Assembly (NCBI GenBank): GCA_016934605.1
Contig: JAFGSO010000158.1
Location: 1-37,109 of the forward strand
Reading direction: 5' to 3'
Length of the DNA stretch: 37,109 nucleotides
Origin: Calditrichota bacterium
Lineage (GTDB): Bacteria > Calditrichota > Calditrichia > RBG-13-44-9
Numbering within the stretch: the stretch's first letter is position 1; each line of letters starts with the position of its first letter. The notes under the pieces were generated by a model. It was not told the DNA's origin. It saw nothing but the letters and a program-made list of their open reading frames with translations, and did no database searches. The position numbers and the translations under genes were made by a program. Positions 7,961 to 14,852 of this stretch are shown piece by piece.

Positions 7961-9265
7961 ATGGATAAAAATGCTCTGTTTGAAACCCTGGTCCGCTGGA
8001 ATTACTGGGGAGATAAATTATTGCCAGTGCTGGAGCAACGCAATCTGTTAACCACCATTCTCCGGAATAGTACCGGTCATTTACCGGTGGTTATCAGCGG
8101 TGCACGGCGAAGCGGTAAATCGAGTTTATTGTTATTGCTGATGAAAAATTTACTGGATTCCGGGGTGGACCGGTCACAGTTTCTCTACCTCAATTTTGAA
8201 GAGCCGCAATTTACCACCCATCTCTCACCGCTCTTCCTGGATCAACTTGTCACTATCTACCGGGAAAGAATAAATCCGGATAAAAATATATATTTTTTTC
8301 TGGATGAAATACAAAGCTTACCGGATTGGCAACGCTGGGTGCGACGGGAAGCGGATTTGAAAGAACATCGTATATTCCTCACCGGATCATCCGCCAAACT
8401 GTTGAGTGGGGAAATCGCCACCCTGCTCACCGGAAGGTATCTGGAATACCAGCTTTTTCCGCTGTCTTTTCAGGAAATTTTGAAATGGAACCGCATATCT
8501 TATCAAACAGAGGTTGACTGGACTGTCAATAAAGCCCTGATCCGCAATAAGCTGCTAGAATATCTGGAGTGGGGTGGTTTTCCGGAGACAGTTCTGACCG
8601 GCGATGAAGAAAAGCGAAAGAAATTGCTGCAGCAATACCTGAATGATATCCTGTATAGGGACATCGTCTACCGCTATCAGATTCGCGATGTACGATTACT
8701 GGAAGCAATTGCTTATTTCTATATTACCAATATTTCCGCTCCCCATTCCTATAACCGGATCAGAAATATCTTTGATACCTCCATCGACAATATCCGGCGC
8801 TATTCTGCTTATCTGGAAGAATCGTTTCTGCTGCTGATGCTGAATCGGTTTTCCTTCAAAGTCAGTATCCAGCAAAAAAGCAACCGAAAGGTATACGTTA
8901 TTGATCATGGATTACGAAACCAGTTCGGATTCAGATTTTCTCGGGATCTGGGAAAACTGGCCGAGAACATTGTAGCAGTTGCACTCTACCAGAAAGGAGA
9001 CAATTTATTTTACCATGTCAATGAGGGGGAATGCGATTTTATCGTTCAGAGAGAGCATGATTTTTCTCCCTTTCAGGTGTGCATGGGCAATCTCGAACAG
9101 GAAGATGTGCGCCGCCGTGAGCTGAAGGGATTGCTCGCTGCCATGCAGCACCTCGGTAAAACAGAGGGGACTATTTTAACTGATGATCTGGAAGAGATGT
9201 ATAAAGTTGACCATCGAACGATTCATTTCATCCCGCTCTGGAAATTTTTGATCCGGAATGAATAA
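7961..9265 (+). CDS. AAA-type ATPase with DUF4143 C-terminal domain
   Basis: The 434-residue protein begins MDKNALFETLVRWNYWGD. The frame is open back to 7844, but ATG 7961 fits the family N-terminus better. Walker A is GARRSGKS (residues 47-54), Walker B is YFFLDEIQ (Asp115-Glu116), and a sensor-like TGSSAKLL lies near 141-148. The second half matches DUF4143: ENIVAVALYQKG (335 onward), then EGECDFIV with Glu357 and Asp359, then QVC (372). These lie where PD-(D/E)xK-like folds carry their acidic residues. The family occurs widely, often in mobile or defence-rich DNA, and its substrate is poorly known. It is the only intact plus-strand gene in a minus-strand neighbourhood. It is flanked by related repeats and gene remnants, which suggests arrival by recombination. 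No membrane segment or signal peptide is seen, so it should be cytoplasmic. Confidence 0.9.
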   Translation: MDKNALFETLVRWNYWGDKLLPVLEQRNLLTTILRNSTGHLPVVISGARRSGKSSLLLLLMKNLLDSGVDRSQFLYLNFEEPQFTTHLSPLFLDQLVTIYRERINPDKNIYFFLDEIQSLPDWQRWVRREADLKEHRIFLTGSSAKLLSGEIATLLTGRYLEYQLFPLSFQEILKWNRISYQTEVDWTVNKALIRNKLLEYLEWGGFPETVLTGDEEKRKKLLQQYLNDILYRDIVYRYQIRDVRLLEAIAYFYITNISAPHSYNRIRNIFDTSIDNIRRYSAYLEESFLLLMLNRFSFKVSIQQKSNRKVYVIDHGLRNQFGFRFSRDLGKLAENIVAVALYQKGDNLFYHVNEGECDFIVQREHDFSPFQVCMGNLEQEDVRRRELKGLLAAMQHLGKTEGTILTDDLEEMYKVDHRTIHFIPLWKFLIRNE

Positions 9266-9344
9266 CCATTTATTGAAAAAACAAGCTCCGTATGATGATC
9301 CCGGAATCATTTCTCACAGGGAAATCGTCTGATGCAGGAAGAAA

Positions 9345-9505
9345 GGCTCAAGGCACAGGGCTAAAGGACAACACAAGAAAAGACAACAAGATAACAAGCC
9401 CGTCTGGCCACCGGACAGGATACAAGATTGCAAGAGTTGCTAAATACTGCCAGATTTTCTTAAAAACCAGATTTTGGCCATTTGCCTTGATCCTTGCGCC
9501 TTGAG
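9345..9505 (+). repeat. Purine-rich dispersed repeat, copy carrying the 21-bp unit
   Basis: This is related to 7480-7610 in the same orientation (shared AAAAGACAACAAGATAAC, then AAG, then the 21-bp unit, then ATACAAGATTGCAA). It continues with a TTTTCTTAAAAACCAGATTTT stretch and ends in CCTTGATCCTTGCGCCTTGAG, comparable to the CTTGAGCG end of the other copy. Together the two copies bracket the ATPase gene as imperfect direct repeats. Confidence 0.5.
9399..9419 (+). repeat. 21-bp palindromic unit, copy 1 (intergenic)
   Basis: This 21-bp unit starts CCCGTCTGG and ends CCGGACAGG. It can fold with six terminal base pairs (one G-T), one mismatch, two further pairs and a three-base loop. It interrupts ACAAG/ATACAAG. 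The related tract at 7503-7540 lacks it at the same point. Confidence 0.7.
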
Positions 9506-9520
9506 AAATTTTGGATGATT

Positions 9521-9703
9521 TCATTCCGACAATTCAACATGATGTTGATATTTTTGCCGGAAAGCCTTTATCATAAGAATCATCTTCCGGGTTTCGACAT
9601 ACCCTTCTGCCTCAAGACGATATAGATATACGCCGCTGGCGAGGTTGCTCGCATCCCAATCTACTGCATGTGAACCAGAAAGCAGAGAAGCTGAAAGCGG
9701 TTT
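9521..9703 (-). pseudogene. Orphan T9SS sorting-domain fragment
   Basis: In one minus-strand frame the DNA encodes PLSASLLSGSHAVDWDASNL, then ASGVYLYRLEAEGYVETRKM and ILMIKAF, with a stop at 9521-9523. This is the second half of a sorting domain like those at the ends of the neighbouring genes. Upstream it is cut by an in-frame stop and then the repeat at 9725. The last residues (FRQKYQHHVELSE) extend beyond the normal KMILMR end, so the original stop was lost. No start codon or exported domain remains. Confidence 0.8.
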
Positions 9704-9724
9704 TTAAGTTAGCAGTTTGCACTA

Positions 9725-9845
9725 AAAAAGACGCCAAGATCACAAGCCCGTCTGGCCACCGGACAGGATACAAGAAGACAAGAAAATTTTTTTTATATAA
9801 ATTCTTGGTGTCTTGTAATCTTGTATCTTGTTTTCTTGTATTACC
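9725..9845. repeat. Hairpin-like purine/pyrimidine repeat with 21-bp unit
   Basis: The left arm (GACGCCAAGATCACAAG, the 21-bp unit, then ATACAAGAAGACAAGAAAA) is roughly the reverse complement of the right arm (TTCTTGGTGTCTTGTAATC then TTGTATCTTG). The arms pair better if the 21-bp unit is left out of the left arm, because the right arm has no counterpart to it. Confidence 0.5.
9747..9767 (+). repeat. 21-bp palindromic unit, copy 2 (intergenic)
   Basis: Identical to the unit at 9399-9419 and again flanked by CACAAG on the left and ATACAAGA on the right. The right arm of the surrounding hairpin repeat contains no counterpart to it. Confidence 0.7.
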
Positions 9846-9910
9846 AACCGCTTTCTGCTTTCTCCTCTCTGCTTTCTCTGAGTTTAATTACCCAGAATAA
9901 TCAGAAAAGG

Positions 9911-12900
9911 CTAGTCCTGCCGGGCATAGTGCGAAGGTGATTCCCCGAACTGTTCCTGGAAGCAGCGGGAAAAGTAGGAGAGGCTGTTAAAACCCACGTC
10001 GTAAGCGATCTGGGTGACATTCCCGCTCTGTTTTCGGAGCAGGCGAGCGGCCTGTTTCAGGCGGTAAAGGCGGATAAAAGAACTGATAGAATGTCCGGTA
10101 AGAGCCTGCAGCTTGCGATAAATATTCGAGCGACTCATCCCCATCTCCCGGGCACAATCCTCTGCACTGAAATCCATATCAGAAATATTGGCGAGTAACA
10201 CTGATATTAATTTCTGCAAGAATTGGCGGTCCAGACTGGTAACGGCCAGGACATCTGCCAGGCTGTTGGGATCTGTACTGAAACGCTCCTTTAATTTGCA
10301 GCGCTGGTCAATCAAATTTTTTGTTCTTACCTTTAGCTCTTTCATATCAAAAGGCTTGGTGATGTAATCATCCGCCCCGGTTTCCAGGCCCTCCAGCTTG
10401 CTCTCGGCATCGGCCCGGGCGGTCAGCAGAATCACCGGTATATGAGAGGTTCGTTGATCCGTCTTTAATTTCTGACAAAGGGTGTATCCGTCCATCTCCG
10501 GCATCATCACATCACTGATTACGATATCTATCGGTTCTTCAATACTGCGTTCAAACCCGTCCTGGCCATTCACCGCGGTTATGATCCTATATTCATTTTC
10601 AAAATTACAGGCCATGTATTGCCGCATATCGGCATTATCTTCCACGATCAGTAATGTCGGGAGCTTTACTCCGATATCCTGAGTATTGTCTCTTAAATCA
10701 TCTGATATTTCCTGAATCTCATCAACCGGAACCACTTCTTCTGGTATCCGCTCTTCCGGTTCTGCCATTGCCTCAGGGACGATCTCTTCCGGGAGCAGGT
10801 GTTCTTTACCTAATGGTAAAAGAATTTTGAAAGTACTGCCTTTCCCGGGTTCACTCTCTACTTTGATTTCTCCGTGATGTAATTCTACCAGTTCTTTTGC
10901 CAGGGCCAGTCCGATACCGCTGCTTTGCGGATGATTACCGGCTGAGTCATCTGCCTGGTAGAAACGATCAAAGATACGGGGAAGCTGATCCGGGGAGATA
11001 CCGGGGCCGGTGTCTGAGATACTGATTTGAATATATTTTACTGACCCCCCTTTGATTCCCCCCTTATGCATACCTGTCCGGTGGCCAGACGGGAGGGGGG
11101 AAACAGGGGGGTTATATATCGTTACAACAACCTCCCCTCCTTCCGGGGTAAACTTCAGAGCATTGGAAAGCAGATTGTTGATCACCTTTTCCATCATCTC
11201 CGGATCAAGGTAAGCTTCGATATTATTATCAGGTGAAACGAATTGCAGCATTATATTCTTTCTTTCTGCCCAGGACATAAAAGCTAAAACCAGGGGTTTT
11301 AAAAAGGTGCTGATTTCAGTTGACCGGGCTTTCAGTTTCATTTTCCCGGCTTCGATTTTTGAGATGTCCAGCAATTGTTCGATAAGACCCTGCAACCGCT
11401 GGGCACTCCGCTGAATCAGACTTAACTGTTCCTGGGAGCCCCTGTCAGTTGTGTGTGATAACAGTTTATCCAGTGGCCCCTTGATCAAAGTGAGCGGTGT
11501 CCGGAACTCATGGGAGATATTGGCAAAAAATCTGGATTTGACCTGGTCAATTTCCTGTAACTTTTCCGCCCGCAGATGGTCGATTTCCGCCTGGTGTTTT
11601 AGCCGAAGGCGGTTCGTACGTACGCGCCATCCTGTGACAATTACCACGGCAAGAATACCAAAATACAGGATATAAGCCCACGGTGTATTCCACCAGGGGG
11701 TATAAACCACTATTTTCCCGGGCAAAAAATCCATTTTTGCCCCCCAGCCGGGGGAAATCTTTATCCATTTCAGGACCTGGGCCGAAAAATTGCTGGTCAG
11801 CATACGGGAATCGTACTCGCCATCGGCCAGGTATATAGTATGTTGGTGTAAGCTATCACCCTGTAATTTTGATAGTGCCAGGTGCAGGGATTTCAGGGGT
11901 TTCGATTTTTTTTGACCGGAGTTATTATCATCTCCCTCGCTACTCACATACAAATTGGCATGCACCTGTGAGAGTTGAAAATTATCTGAATTTAAAATAA
12001 ATTTGGATTTCGGGAAGGCATGTAAATCCGTAACGGTTTGAACGGTGAAAGTATCCAGCGATAAATTGATATTCGGACCTACAAATGCAAATAAATCATT
12101 ACCTATCTCAATAGAGCGATTTAAATAAATACTGCATTTTTCCTGATCCGAGAAATAAGTCTCGGTACAGTTTTCAAAATAAATGCCGCCGCCCCGCATC
12201 GCTTCATTGTGGTGAATACTTGAATTTGCACAATTTGCTGAAGCAAAATCAAAATAAATTCCACCGCCTGACTGATTTGCTGTGTTTCCTGTGATACGAT
12301 TATTCCTGAGGTCAAGTCGGGAATCCTGGCAATAAATTCCACCACCATTTTCCTCTGATATGTTGTCTAAGATAATTGAGTTAATAAGGGAGGCGTTACT
12401 CACCTCAGCGATAAAAATGCCACCCCCCATCTCCTTTGCTCTGTTTTCAGAGAAATCACAATATGAAATTTCAGTTTGGCATTCCTCCGAAACCGTTATT
12501 CCCCCGCCATATACACCAAAGTTGTTTTTAAAAGTGCTGTTGACTATCGAACCCTCACACTTTTCATTGAAATTTAATCCTCCGCCGATTTTGGCATAAT
12601 TTTCGGAAAAATAAGTATCATGAATCGTTATCTTTGATGAATAAAGAAGATTAATACCCCCACCGGCAAATGCTGAATTGCCGCTGAGCTGACAATTATT
12701 CAGATAACAAATGCTGTAATATTGGACATCAAGTGCACCCCCGGTAAATTTTGAGGCTGCATTATCTTTAAAGGTGCAATTTTCAAAGGTGACATTTGAG
12801 TACCAGATGGAAATACCTCCACCACCATATCGGAGTGCTTTGTTTTTTGTGAAGTCGCTATTCTGAATTATCGCCCGGGATTTTTCACAGATAAAAATGG

Positions 12901-13426
12901 CGCCGCCCGTATGGTGTGTCACATTATTCTGAAATGTACAATGATCAATAAGCAATTTTGTGTTGAAGCAAGCGATAGCGCCACCATATTCCCGAAAATT
13001 AACCAGGACAATTCCCCCCGGCAATGTTTCGACATATTTTATCATCTCTTTTTTGGTACTATCTATACGACCGTGAGCATACTTCATAACTGTGTGAATC
13101 ATTTTACAGTTTGAGTGCGCATTTTCGAAAATAATACCTCCCCAACCGCTTACTTGATCTTTTGCTGAAAAAACAACCGGTTCTGCAGCAGTTCCTTCTG
13201 TAATCAATAATCCTTTAACAAATATCCGGTGATGACCCAGAAATGTAATATTTACGCCAGCTTCAATCAGAAGAGCTGTTCCTTCAGGAATCTCGATATC
13301 GCCGTCAATAAGATAGGGACTACTTGTCTTTGTCCATGTACCACCCACCGTCCCTTCTTGAATAATCCCTGATTTCAGTTGCGAGGTGATACACAGAATG
13401 GAAATGAAAATTAAATAAAATTTCAC
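9911..13426 (-). CDS. Hybrid two-component sensor/regulator with beta-helix sensor (HTCS-like)
   Basis: This 1171-residue single-protein signalling system starts at a GTG at 13426, 10 bp after the LamG gene, so the two are probably co-transcribed. A signal peptide (about 1-19) leads into a right-handed parallel beta-helix (about 35-450, many NNSFxxNxAxxGGGIY-type turns). A short linker and a membrane segment (about 583-602) follow, preceded by TPWWNTPWAY, the usual end of a Y_Y_Y module. In the cytoplasm come HisKA (His639 in ANISHEFRTPL), HATPase_c (Asn751/Asn755, DTGPGI 805-810), a receiver domain (Glu929-Asp930, phospho-acceptor Asp972 in SDVMMPEMDG, Lys1024) and an AraC-type DNA-binding domain (about 1070-1171). 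Typical HTCS proteins use Reg_prop propellers and Y_Y_Y as sensor, and here both are replaced. Residues 772-794 in the ATPase domain are encoded by an inserted repeat. Probably an inner-membrane sensor of a periplasmic ligand that regulates local genes. Confidence 0.92.
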   Translation of the reverse strand: MKFYLIFISILCITSQLKSGIIQEGTVGGTWTKTSSPYLIDGDIEIPEGTALLIEAGVNITFLGHHRIFVKGLLITEGTAAEPVVFSAKDQVSGWGGIIFENAHSNCKMIHTVMKYAHGRIDSTKKEMIKYVETLPGGIVLVNFREYGGAIACFNTKLLIDHCTFQNNVTHHTGGAIFICEKSRAIIQNSDFTKNKALRYGGGGISIWYSNVTFENCTFKDNAASKFTGGALDVQYYSICYLNNCQLSGNSAFAGGGINLLYSSKITIHDTYFSENYAKIGGGLNFNEKCEGSIVNSTFKNNFGVYGGGITVSEECQTEISYCDFSENRAKEMGGGIFIAEVSNASLINSIILDNISEENGGGIYCQDSRLDLRNNRITGNTANQSGGGIYFDFASANCANSSIHHNEAMRGGGIYFENCTETYFSDQEKCSIYLNRSIEIGNDLFAFVGPNINLSLDTFTVQTVTDLHAFPKSKFILNSDNFQLSQVHANLYVSSEGDDNNSGQKKSKPLKSLHLALSKLQGDSLHQHTIYLADGEYDSRMLTSNFSAQVLKWIKISPGWGAKMDFLPGKIVVYTPWWNTPWAYILYFGILAVVIVTGWRVRTNRLRLKHQAEIDHLRAEKLQEIDQVKSRFFANISHEFRTPLTLIKGPLDKLLSHTTDRGSQEQLSLIQRSAQRLQGLIEQLLDISKIEAGKMKLKARSTEISTFLKPLVLAFMSWAERKNIMLQFVSPDNNIEAYLDPEMMEKVINNLLSNALKFTPEGGEVVVTIYNPPVSPLPSGHRTGMHKGGIKGGSVKYIQISISDTGPGISPDQLPRIFDRFYQADDSAGNHPQSSGIGLALAKELVELHHGEIKVESEPGKGSTFKILLPLGKEHLLPEEIVPEAMAEPEERIPEEVVPVDEIQEISDDLRDNTQDIGVKLPTLLIVEDNADMRQYMACNFENEYRIITAVNGQDGFERSIEEPIDIVISDVMMPEMDGYTLCQKLKTDQRTSHIPVILLTARADAESKLEGLETGADDYITKPFDMKELKVRTKNLIDQRCKLKERFSTDPNSLADVLAVTSLDRQFLQKLISVLLANISDMDFSAEDCAREMGMSRSNIYRKLQALTGHSISSFIRLYRLKQAARLLRKQSGNVTQIAYDVGFNSLSYFSRCFQEQFGESPSHYARQD
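11043..11114 (-). repeat. In-frame G/C-tract palindrome with embedded 21-bp unit, in the kinase gene
   Basis: The element encodes NPPVSPLPSGHRTG then MHKGGIKGG within the HATPase domain. Without the 21-bp unit (11073-11093) the core is a perfect palindrome around CCCCTTATGCATAAGGGG, with outer ACCCCCC/GGGGGGT arms. The whole insert keeps the reading frame and sits between two beta-strands (VVVTI and YIQISIS), where kinases normally have a short turn. Confidence 0.8.
11073..11093 (-). repeat. 21-bp palindromic unit, copy 3 (in frame in kinase gene)
   Basis: On the minus strand this is identical to the intergenic units. It adds seven residues (PSGHRTG in the reading frame of the gene) between SPL and MHKGG. 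Its removal leaves CCCCCCT joined to TATGCATAAGGGGGG, restoring an exact palindrome. Confidence 0.8.
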
Positions 13427-13436
13427 AAATATTCCG

Positions 13437-14150
13437 TTAATTATTGTTGTTATAAAGTCGTTTTATTTCCTCATCATTGAGAACTCTATTATAAATTCGT
13501 ATTTCATCCAGAATCCCATTTTGCAACTCACCGATGTCGATATTTTCCGCAGCCCCCCCTCCAATGAAGATGTCTGTCAGGCCGATTTTATTCCATCGTA
13601 CATTATATACCGCTCTTCGTTCAATCAGAGTGTCGTCTATCCAGAAGCTCAGAAAATGATCATCGGCTGTAAAAAAATATTGATGCCATTCACGAACATA
13701 TTGGGGTTTGTATAATATTCTGATCCAGTAGAATGACCCGGAGATTTCAGTGATTATCGGTTGACCACCGATACTAAATGAAAAATTAAAATCCTGATCG
13801 CTTTTTCCAAAACCGATCCCGATGGTATCTGACCAAAATCCGGCGGAAATCTGCTTTGTTTCCGAAAAATCAAAATCTGAGGAAAAAGGAACACGAATAA
13901 AATCGTCAATCCCATCGAAGTATGCCGCACTCCGAGGATTTTCGAACCGATCCGCTACCCAGCTCACCCCAATCACCATCCCATGATTTCCGTTTCCGCT
14001 GGCATCCCGGGCATTCCCATTAAAGGGATAATAGAGAACCAGCCCGGAGTCGAGGTTAACGCGACTATGATTTTCTAAAGTTCTATGATTTTGAGAAGGG
14101 AGTATATAGTGTAAAAGCAGAAGAAGTATTATTGGTTTGTATTTAGCCAT
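13437..14150 (-). CDS. Exported LamG (concanavalin A-like) domain protein
   Basis: The 237-residue protein has a hydrophobic N-terminus (about 1-20) and then one LamG/laminin-G-like jelly roll (about 34-230). It starts GLVLYYPFNGNARDASGNGN and later reads AAYFDGIDDFIRVP and LDEIRIYNRVLNDEEIKRLY, the classic end of the domain. Such domains bind carbohydrate or protein ligands. There is no T9SS sorting domain, so the protein probably stays in the periplasm or is exported differently. Its stop is 10 bp before the GTG of the beta-helix hybrid sensor. That spacing suggests translational coupling and perhaps a functional link, for example ligand capture or presentation to the sensor (inference). 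A TTGACA-17-TATTTT promoter lies about 85 bp upstream. Confidence 0.85.
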   Translation of the reverse strand: MAKYKPIILLLLLHYILPSQNHRTLENHSRVNLDSGLVLYYPFNGNARDASGNGNHGMVIGVSWVADRFENPRSAAYFDGIDDFIRVPFSSDFDFSETKQISAGFWSDTIGIGFGKSDQDFNFSFSIGGQPIITEISGSFYWIRILYKPQYVREWHQYFFTADDHFLSFWIDDTLIERRAVYNVRWNKIGLTDIFIGGGAAENIDIGELQNGILDEIRIYNRVLNDEEIKRLYNNNN

Positions 14151-14234
14151 GGGACCGGTATCCCAAAAATTTGTTCAAATCGATGAAGAACAAATGAATA
14201 AAGGCCAAATTAAAATTCGTATTAATCCCATTTC

Positions 14235-14263
14235 AAAATAATAAAAATTTCTAAAATTGTCAA
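14235..14263 (-). promoter_or_regulatory. Sigma-70-like promoter for the LamG/hybrid sensor operon
   Basis: On the minus strand a perfect -35 box TTGACA (14263-14258) is followed after 17 bases by TATTTT (14240-14235). The predicted transcript would begin near 14228, giving a leader of about 78 bases before the ATG at 14150. The -35 overlaps that of a plus-strand promoter. Confidence 0.5.
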
Positions 14264-14285
14264 TGATAAAGAGGTGTGGTATAAT
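14257..14285 (+). promoter_or_regulatory. Sigma-70-like promoter facing right, no gene known
   Basis: TTGTCA (14257-14262), 17 bases, then a perfect TATAAT (14280-14285). Transcription would start near 14292 and could run to the hairpin at 14598-14621, a unit of about 330 bases with no intact reading frame. Confidence 0.45.
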
Positions 14286-14597
14286 TTTTTCTCATATCGC
14301 TCTTCATTCTCATCTCAGCCCAATTTAATTTACCCAGGTATCTGCAAGTGGGCATATCCTATGCCTATTATTCAATTGTATCGCGTTGAGTGGAAGGCAG
14401 TAAGGTGACGTTAAATTACCTTCATGGAGTACTGGATTCAAATTGTCAGATGTTCAGGTATCTCTAAGCCGAAGCCAGATTTTTTTGGAAAGTTCCAGTT
14501 TGCTTCTATCACCAGATTTACCTAAACATCATCATTCAGCCGATCTCCCCTCATAAATCCACCTCATTTCAAATAGTTTAGCCGGCTGAATCCGAAT

Positions 14598-14621
14598 CCT
14601 GCCACCTTAGGCGGGGTTTTT
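14598..14621 (+). terminator. Intrinsic terminator-like hairpin, plus strand
   Basis: CCTGCC and GGCGGG pair (one T-G pair) around a six-base loop (ACCTTA) and are followed by GTTTTTG. This is a normal rho-independent layout for a rightward transcript, but there is no intact plus-strand gene upstream. Confidence 0.5.
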
Positions 14622-14817
14622 GTTCTATATGCTCTCAGAGCATCCTAAGCTGTGAATCCATTATTTTTAGTTGATTTTTTCATAAAATGCCACTAATCTT
14701 TTCTCAGCTATTTGATCTAATCATTAACTCTTTGCCCACATGCCTATAACCTTGCTGTATTCTGTAAGTGACGTGGCGGAGCTGTTGAGAGGAGACAGAA
14801 TGATTTGATTTGTATAA

Positions 14818-14841
14818 AGCCGGCCCTCATTCGAGCCGGCT
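14818..14841 (-). terminator. Hairpin after the beta-helix gene
   Basis: AGCCGGC and GCCGGCT form a seven-base perfect stem with a ten-base loop, 12 bp downstream of the stop codon of the minus-strand gene at 14853. Read on the minus strand it is followed by TTATAC, a poor T-tract, so it may terminate or protect the transcript 3' end. Confidence 0.5.
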
Positions 14842-14852
14842 CTCCGGATGAG

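Larger units (their letters stand above)
9266..9910. other. Repeat and remnant region downstream of the ATPase gene
   Basis: No intact gene is visible. The stretch holds a purine-rich repeat (about 9345-9505) with a 21-bp palindromic unit at 9399-9419, and a T9SS sorting-domain remnant (9521-9703). It ends with a hairpin-like purine/pyrimidine repeat (about 9725-9845) with a second 21-bp unit at 9747-9767. Plus-strand frames across it only translate the repeats. Confidence 0.6.
14151..14852. other. 700-bp gene-poor region
   Basis: No convincing protein gene is present. What can be seen are back-to-back promoter-like sequences (14235-14285), a plus-strand terminator-like hairpin (14598-14621) and a minus-strand hairpin (14818-14841) after the next gene. 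A plus-strand frame from about 14293 to 14391 (SLFILISAQFNLPRYLQVG) resembles a signal peptide start but has no usable start codon. It may be a gene remnant. Confidence 0.5.

Noticed and set aside
7961..9265. ATPase as a transposase helper or defence gene
   Set aside because: The context is repeat-rich, but no transposase, nuclease operon or defence partner is present; only the family call is supported.
14152..14163. GGGACCGGTATCCC just before the LamG start as a third operator
   Set aside because: It shares only ATACCG with the two operator candidates and lacks the CGGTAT arm at the right spacing.
14293..14391. Plus-strand frame starting with a signal-peptide-like stretch
   Set aside because: There is no start codon after the preceding stop and no continuation, so it is not called as a gene.
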